From contig PKYZ01000006.1 in NCBI GenBank assembly GCA_003132865.1, positions 1 to 17,951 on the forward strand: DNA of 17,951 bases, given 5' to 3'. The notes beneath the pieces are model-generated. The model did no database searches. It was not told the DNA's origin and saw only the letters and a list, made by a program, of their open reading frames with translations. Shown here piece after piece: positions 14,625 to 17,951 of the stretch (its first letter is position 1; every line of letters starts with the position of its first letter). This stretch comes from Bryobacterales bacterium. GTDB lineage: Bacteria; Acidobacteriota; Terriglobia; Bryobacterales; Bryobacteraceae. The position numbers and the translations under genes are program-made.

Positions 14625-14777
14625 TTACTCGATATAGCCCAATTCCCGCAGCCGCTCGGCAACCAAGGCCTCGTCTTCCGGCCGCATCACGGGCGCGGGG
14701 TCTTCGGGCGGCGGGGTGGCCGGTGGCTCGGGGACAACCATATCCTCCGAGGCTTCTTTGTGGGGTTTCTGCTCCAT
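14625..14777 (-). CDS. Small 50-residue protein upstream of the sulfatase-fold gene
   Basis: The frame runs from ATG (14777) to TAA (14625) and gives 50 residues, with AGAAG about five bases upstream. It has an acidic, Pro-rich middle (PEPPATPPPEDPAP) and a helical C-terminus DEALVAERLRELGYIE. A similar final L-x-x-LGY motif is, as I recall, common at the very C-terminus of acidobacterial sulfatase-like enzymes, and the adjacent 442-residue enzyme lacks it. The gene sits 28 bp before the sulfatase-fold ATG on the same strand and is probably co-transcribed. It could be a detached tail, a docking partner or a small regulator. No known family is assigned. Confidence 0.6.
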   Translation of the reverse strand: MEQKPHKEASEDMVVPEPPATPPPEDPAPVMRPEDEALVAERLRELGYIE

Positions 14778-14874
14778 ATTCTTCTAACTGCTCTTGTTAC
14801 GATACCATACGCCACCGGTCGAAGACCATCTGCCCGGGCGGTTTTCCATAGCGTAATGGTACTGGTGAGGGGCG

Positions 14875-15110
14875 GTCCGGCGCGCCCTGAAAACGATCCT
14901 GGCCGCGGGGCCTCGGGCAGGTTTTAGGCGCGATCGCCTGCACGGCCTCCAAGTTCTGGCGCCTATTGACAGCGTACCTTTGTTGGATCTTCTTGGCTCC
15001 GGAGATGCGAGCGTGCCGGCCTGGAAGCAGCGCCGGTACCATTGCAGCCAATCCTGCGGGGTGGTGGAGATCGAGGACTCGGGCCTGATTACGGGGTCCG
15101 GGTGCGGCAG
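14875..15110 (-). pseudogene. Possible degenerate coding remnant, family uncertain
   Basis: On the minus strand one frame reads STTPQDWLQWYRRCF near 15035-15080. Shifting frame, it appears to continue as GRHARISGAKKIQQRYAVNR, with CPRPR further on. The pattern W-x-Q-W-Y followed by G-R and a basic helix reminds me of a small conserved family that I cannot name securely. No start, ribosome binding site or intact frame exists. The remaining sequence up to the gene at 15242 holds nothing else I can support. Confidence 0.22.
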
Positions 15111-15203
15111 TATTTGGCTGCCGGCTTTCCGTCCGGCGTAGGCCGCTCTTTTGATGCCGGCGCTTGCCCGTGGCGGCGAGGGAATATGACGATGTTTTGG
15201 TGG

Positions 15204-15232
15204 CTGACCATGGTCCTTTCCCGTGCTATTCT
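15204..15232 (+). promoter_or_regulatory. Candidate promoter of the glycoside-hydrolase-like gene
   Basis: CTGACC (15204-15209) and TATTCT (15227-15232) are separated by 17 bp. The expected transcription start (about 15239) is only about three bases before ATG 15242, and no ribosome binding site is visible. The transcript might therefore be leaderless. Confidence 0.35.
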
Positions 15233-15241
15233 ACAGCACAT

Positions 15242-16435
15242 ATGATGCCCGCAAAGGCCGCCATTCGACGCCTATCTTTCCTCGGTCACCTGGCGCGCGC
15301 GGGCCTGACGACGCTGCTGCTTCTGGCGTGGGTCTTACCTTCGGCAGGCCAGGAGGCCAACGAATCCCGATACATAAGCTCGCTGAATTCGGCATTGGAC
15401 AACTTAATTGCCAAGCTCTCGACACTTTCCCAACAGCCGGTTATGTTCAGTGCCAACCTGCTTCTGGCGCACGGAGTGGGGGTGAAAGGCGTGCCCACGA
15501 AAGTTCTGCTGGAGTACATCGACGCGCTGAAAGCGGCGGGCGTCCAAAAGATCGAGTTTAATCCGGGTGTGACGAGTGTGGATAATCCGGAAGTCATGGG
15601 GAAGTATGATGCGGTGGTAAAGCATATCCGCGAGTTAGGCCTGCGGGTTGAGATCAATCTGGTATACGCCAGAGTCGGCGACCGGAACGCCGACATGCAG
15701 GTCCAGCGTTTTCAGGACTATGCGGCTCCCGCTGTGAAGGCGTGCGCGCAATTCGCCGCCCGTTATCACCCAGACTATCTGGTGCCCGTGCATGAGCCCG
15801 TTACCATGGATGCCCGCATGGGTATCCGAGCCGGGCCAAACGCCTGGGCAGCATACCTCGACGCCGCTATCCGGGCCATCAAGCGGGCCTCCCCGAACAC
15901 CCTTGTGGGCGCGGGCGGATGGTATGGTGAGCTGCCTTACTACCAGGCTTTCGCCGCTATGCCCAACCTGGATTTCCTGATCATGGATATCTACGACCTC
16001 ACGCATCTCAACATCTACGATCAGATGGCGCAAATAGCGCATGCTGCAAACAAGCCTGTCTCCATCGAGGAGACGTGGCGCCCGGCTTTCACCGGCCCGC
16101 TGCCACCAAACGCTATTGGCACAGGGCTTGAAACCCTCACCATAAAAGGAGCGGGCAATGCGGATTTCGAAGACCTGGACGCGAAGTGGATGAAAGCCCT
16201 GGTGCTTTACGCCTCCACGCATGGGGTGGAAGCCGTTACCCCCATGTACAGTCAGACATTCTTCGCATACGTAACCTCGGGGCCGGACCGGCCAAGCGAT
16301 CGCGAATACAACGAAAAAATCGTTCAAGCGCTCGCGCAAGGGCAGCGCACGAAAATCTTTGAGGAGTATCGCTCTCTGCAACAGAAGTTTGGGAGACCGA
16401 GTGCCGGCCCGCCCAGCTCGCCGCGCAATCCGTAA
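15242..16435 (+). CDS. Secreted glycoside-hydrolase-like TIM-barrel protein
   Basis: From ATG 15242 the product has 397 residues. An in-frame start at 15164 would place 26 unlikely residues before the signal peptide, AGLTTLLLLAWVLPSAG. The body alternates strands and helices as in a (beta/alpha)8 barrel: IEFNPG, VEINLVYAR, YLVPVHEP, LVGAGGWYG, FLIMDIYD, PVSIEETW and VTPMYSQTFF. Two Glu residues sit where clan GH-A enzymes keep their catalytic pair: E185 in PVHEP after strand 4, and E276 or E277 in SIEETW after strand 7. The usual Asn before the acid/base Glu is His here. It probably acts on a polysaccharide or glycoside outside the cytoplasm, but I cannot place it in a numbered family. It stands alone, between the minus-strand unit and an IS remnant. 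Confidence 0.72.
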   Translation: MMPAKAAIRRLSFLGHLARAGLTTLLLLAWVLPSAGQEANESRYISSLNSALDNLIAKLSTLSQQPVMFSANLLLAHGVGVKGVPTKVLLEYIDALKAAGVQKIEFNPGVTSVDNPEVMGKYDAVVKHIRELGLRVEINLVYARVGDRNADMQVQRFQDYAAPAVKACAQFAARYHPDYLVPVHEPVTMDARMGIRAGPNAWAAYLDAAIRAIKRASPNTLVGAGGWYGELPYYQAFAAMPNLDFLIMDIYDLTHLNIYDQMAQIAHAANKPVSIEETWRPAFTGPLPPNAIGTGLETLTIKGAGNADFEDLDAKWMKALVLYASTHGVEAVTPMYSQTFFAYVTSGPDRPSDREYNEKIVQALAQGQRTKIFEEYRSLQQKFGRPSAGPPSSPRNP

Positions 16436-16586
16436 CGGCAGGTCCTTTCCGCAAGCGCCTGAAAACTTACTTCAAGGATGGAAGCCGTAAACGTTCGGTT
16501 GGTTGCAGAAGGTGGCCAGGTAACCTTGCCGTTGACCACCGTGGGGACGCCGGACTTGGCCAGCATGCCGGAGTTGCCGGGCCGGG

Positions 16587-16994
16587 CGAAAGCAGCGGCT
16601 GAGTGCTGAACAGTTCCGTCGCGAAGCCGGTCGATTCAGTGCCGAAACCTTCCTGCGGTTTCTAAGCGAGTTCGAGCAGCGCAGCGTGGGCGGGGGCCGG
16701 AGGGTAATCGTCATCGGCGACAATGCCAAGCACCACCACGCCTGGAGGGAACCATATGCGGCGCATTTCGCTCTGGACTTCCTGCCGCCGTGCAATCCCG
16801 AAATTGGACCCGATCAAGCGGGCGTGGAAGCTCACGCGCCGACCAATCGCTACTTTCAGACCCTCGAAGACGTCATTGCCGCCGTCGAAGAGCAGTTCGG
16901 CGCGCGGGCGCCCCCACGACTTGCCCTCAACGCACGAATTGCACCAGAGCCCCCGACAGGCATGCGGTACTATACTAGTCCACTAGTCCTGTAA
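16587..16994 (+). mobile_element. Broken IS630-type transposase remnant
   Basis: The frame reads FRREAGRFSAETFLRFL, RRVIVIGDNAKHHHAW and FALDFLPPCNPE, the catalytic core of IS630-family DDE transposases (second Asp in GDNAKHHH, codon 16719-16721). At 16801-16803 an extra A shifts the frame to LDPIKRAWKLTRR. Near 16840 the frame shifts back to TNRYFQTLEDVIAAVEEQFG. The third catalytic acid (normally NPIE) is Lys here (codon 16816-16818). The N-terminal part with the first Asp is missing. No terminal inverted repeats were found. The element is dead and ends about 45 bp before the GloVer gene. Confidence 0.75.
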
Positions 16995-17041
16995 CAGTTG
17001 ACTTTGGAGCGCGCATCGGCACAGAATTCAGGAAGATAGAT

Positions 17042-17951
17042 ATGCAGAAATCTTTAACGACGGCCGTTTTAATCGGCGCGCTGTTCGCGATACGCATGCC
17101 TTGTGGGGCCGCAACACCTTCGCTGACTACGCTATACAGCTTTCCGGGCCCCAATGGAGCTTTCCCGGAGGCGGGCTTAGTCCTCCACAACGGCATGCTC
17201 GTCGGTACGGCCTACACCGGAGGGAATGGGTGGGGCACGGTGTTCGAGTTGTCACCGCCGACGCCCCCGGCCACAGCCTGGACTCCGACTCAGCTTTACG
17301 CGTTCACCGGCCAGAACGGTGATGGGGCGAATCCTCGGGCGGGTGTGATCTTCAGCTCGCATGGAGCGATTTTTGGCACCACGGAACAAGGCGGGGCTTC
17401 GGGCTATGGCACGGTGTTCGCGCTGACGCCCGCGACCGGCGGAACGTTTACCCAGAAGGTGATCTACAGTTTCACGGGTCAGGGCGGCGATGGGGCGAAT
17501 CCCGAAGCAGGTCTGGTCCTAAGCCCGAAAAGCGGAGTGCTTTATGGCACAACCAATGCCGGTGGAACTGCGGGTTACGGCACAGTGTTCTCGTTGACGC
17601 CTGTGGCCGGCGGGACTTGGACCGAGAAGGTGCTGTACAGCTTTGCCGGCGCACCCTCAGGGTGCGGCACGACCGGCAACCCGGCTTGCGACGGAGCGAA
17701 TCCGTTAGGCGTCCTGACGCTTAGCAGCAGCGGAGCGCTCTATAGTACGACCTATGGCGGCGGGAGTGTAGGCTGGGGCACGGTGTTCCAGTTGACGCAG
17801 GCGGCCGGAGTCTGGAGTGAGACGGTGCTCTACAGCTTTAACGGCGCACCCTCAGGTGTCAACGGGGGTACTGCCTGCAGCACGACCACTCAGCCACCTT
17901 GCGACGGAGGTGCTCCAGCCGGGAACGTGGTGCTCAACGCGGCGACCGGAG
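17042..17951 (+). CDS. Secreted GloVer-type tandem-repeat protein (partial, runs off the window)
   Basis: The frame is open from ATG 17042 to the last base (303 codons and one base), so the C-terminus is missing. AGGAAG at 17030-17035 is a good ribosome binding site. A signal peptide (LTTAVLIGALFAI) is followed by repeats of about 50-60 residues. Five repeat starts are visible: TLYSFPG, QLYAFTG, VIYSFTG, VLYSFAG and VLYSFNG. Within repeats, GTVF is followed by LTP or similar (GYGTVFALTP, GYGTVFSLTP, GWGTVFQLT). This fits the Gloeo/Verruco repeat (TIGR03803-like), thought to form beta-propeller-like surface proteins, often ending in an anchor domain. A TTGACT (16998-17003) upstream may be its -35, but no good -10 follows. 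Confidence 0.85.
   Translation, partial: MQKSLTTAVLIGALFAIRMPCGAATPSLTTLYSFPGPNGAFPEAGLVLHNGMLVGTAYTGGNGWGTVFELSPPTPPATAWTPTQLYAFTGQNGDGANPRAGVIFSSHGAIFGTTEQGGASGYGTVFALTPATGGTFTQKVIYSFTGQGGDGANPEAGLVLSPKSGVLYGTTNAGGTAGYGTVFSLTPVAGGTWTEKVLYSFAGAPSGCGTTGNPACDGANPLGVLTLSSSGALYSTTYGGGSVGWGTVFQLTQAAGVWSETVLYSFNGAPSGVNGGTACSTTTQPPCDGGAPAGNVVLNAATG

Noticed and set aside
14597..14662. Upstream TTG start for the sulfatase-fold gene
   Set aside because: It overlaps the small upstream gene and adds residues before the conserved first strand; ATG 14596 fits the family.
13946..14851. A 301-codon plus-strand frame opposite the sulfatase-fold gene
   Set aside because: It is the antisense shadow of a gene with clear catalytic motifs, and it has no protein-like composition.
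14930..14937. GCGATCGC palindrome (also near 1369)
   Set aside because: Two copies of an 8-bp GC-rich palindrome in 18 kb are not enough to claim a dispersed motif.
15164..15241. Upstream in-frame start for the barrel protein
   Set aside because: It would bury the signal peptide behind 26 residues; a candidate promoter lies within this stretch.
16971..16976. TATACT as a -10 for the GloVer gene
   Set aside because: No -35-like hexamer lies 16-18 bp upstream; the nearest TTGCAC is 26 bp away.
1..17951. Search for CRISPR arrays, tRNA, rRNA and riboswitches
   Set aside because: No regularly spaced repeats, cloverleaf-like segments, conserved rRNA stretches or known aptamer cores were seen by eye.

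Overview
The window is high-GC DNA that looks like an Acidobacteriota genome of the Solibacter/Bryobacter type. Three family-level signs support this. A secreted protein (8621-9730) ends in what reads as the Solibacter C-terminal domain (TIGR03437-like). A PEP-CTERM protein is present (11924-12688). A protein made of GloVer-type (Gloeo/Verruco, TIGR03803-like) tandem repeats runs off the right edge (17042-17951). I saw no rRNA, tRNA, CRISPR array or intact mobile element. No database search was possible, so family names rest on motifs read by eye.

Layout. 430-1290 (-) is a PAPS-type sulfotransferase. 1746-1986 (+) is a frameshifted alpha/beta-hydrolase tail. 2064-3359 (+) is a GT1-like glycosyltransferase. 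3360-3696 is repeat-rich and holds a twin-hairpin element, a 23-bp tandem repeat and an inverted repeat. 3697-4385 (+) is a VapBC-type toxin-antitoxin pair. 4386-5200 has no credible gene but carries a second twin-hairpin element. 5201-8437 (+) is a large secreted lipase-like protein with a dockerin-like module. 8621-9730 (+) is the Solibacter-domain secreted protein. 9884-10960 (+) is a SnoaL-like/methyltransferase fusion. 10961-11837 is a graveyard of gene remnants. 11924-12688 (+) is the PEP-CTERM protein. 12852-14777 (-) is a compact three-gene unit: a 50-residue protein, a sulfatase-fold hydrolase with Thr at the nucleophile position, and a stand-alone SnoaL-like protein. 15242-16435 (+) is a secreted glycoside-hydrolase-like TIM barrel. 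16587-16994 (+) is a broken IS630-type transposase. 17042 to the edge is the GloVer protein.

How the genes may work together. Sulfotransferase, glycosyltransferase, methyltransferase, sulfatase-fold hydrolase and glycoside-hydrolase-like genes suggest making or trimming a decorated small molecule, glycolipid or glycan. They are not one operon, so this is only an inference. The most specific link is that the stand-alone SnoaL-like protein and the N-terminal half of the methyltransferase fusion are clear paralogues, about 2 kb apart on opposite strands. The most unusual points are this fission/fusion pair, the Thr-type sulfatase-fold enzyme with its small upstream partner, and two intergenic elements that share a twin-hairpin architecture but not stem sequence.
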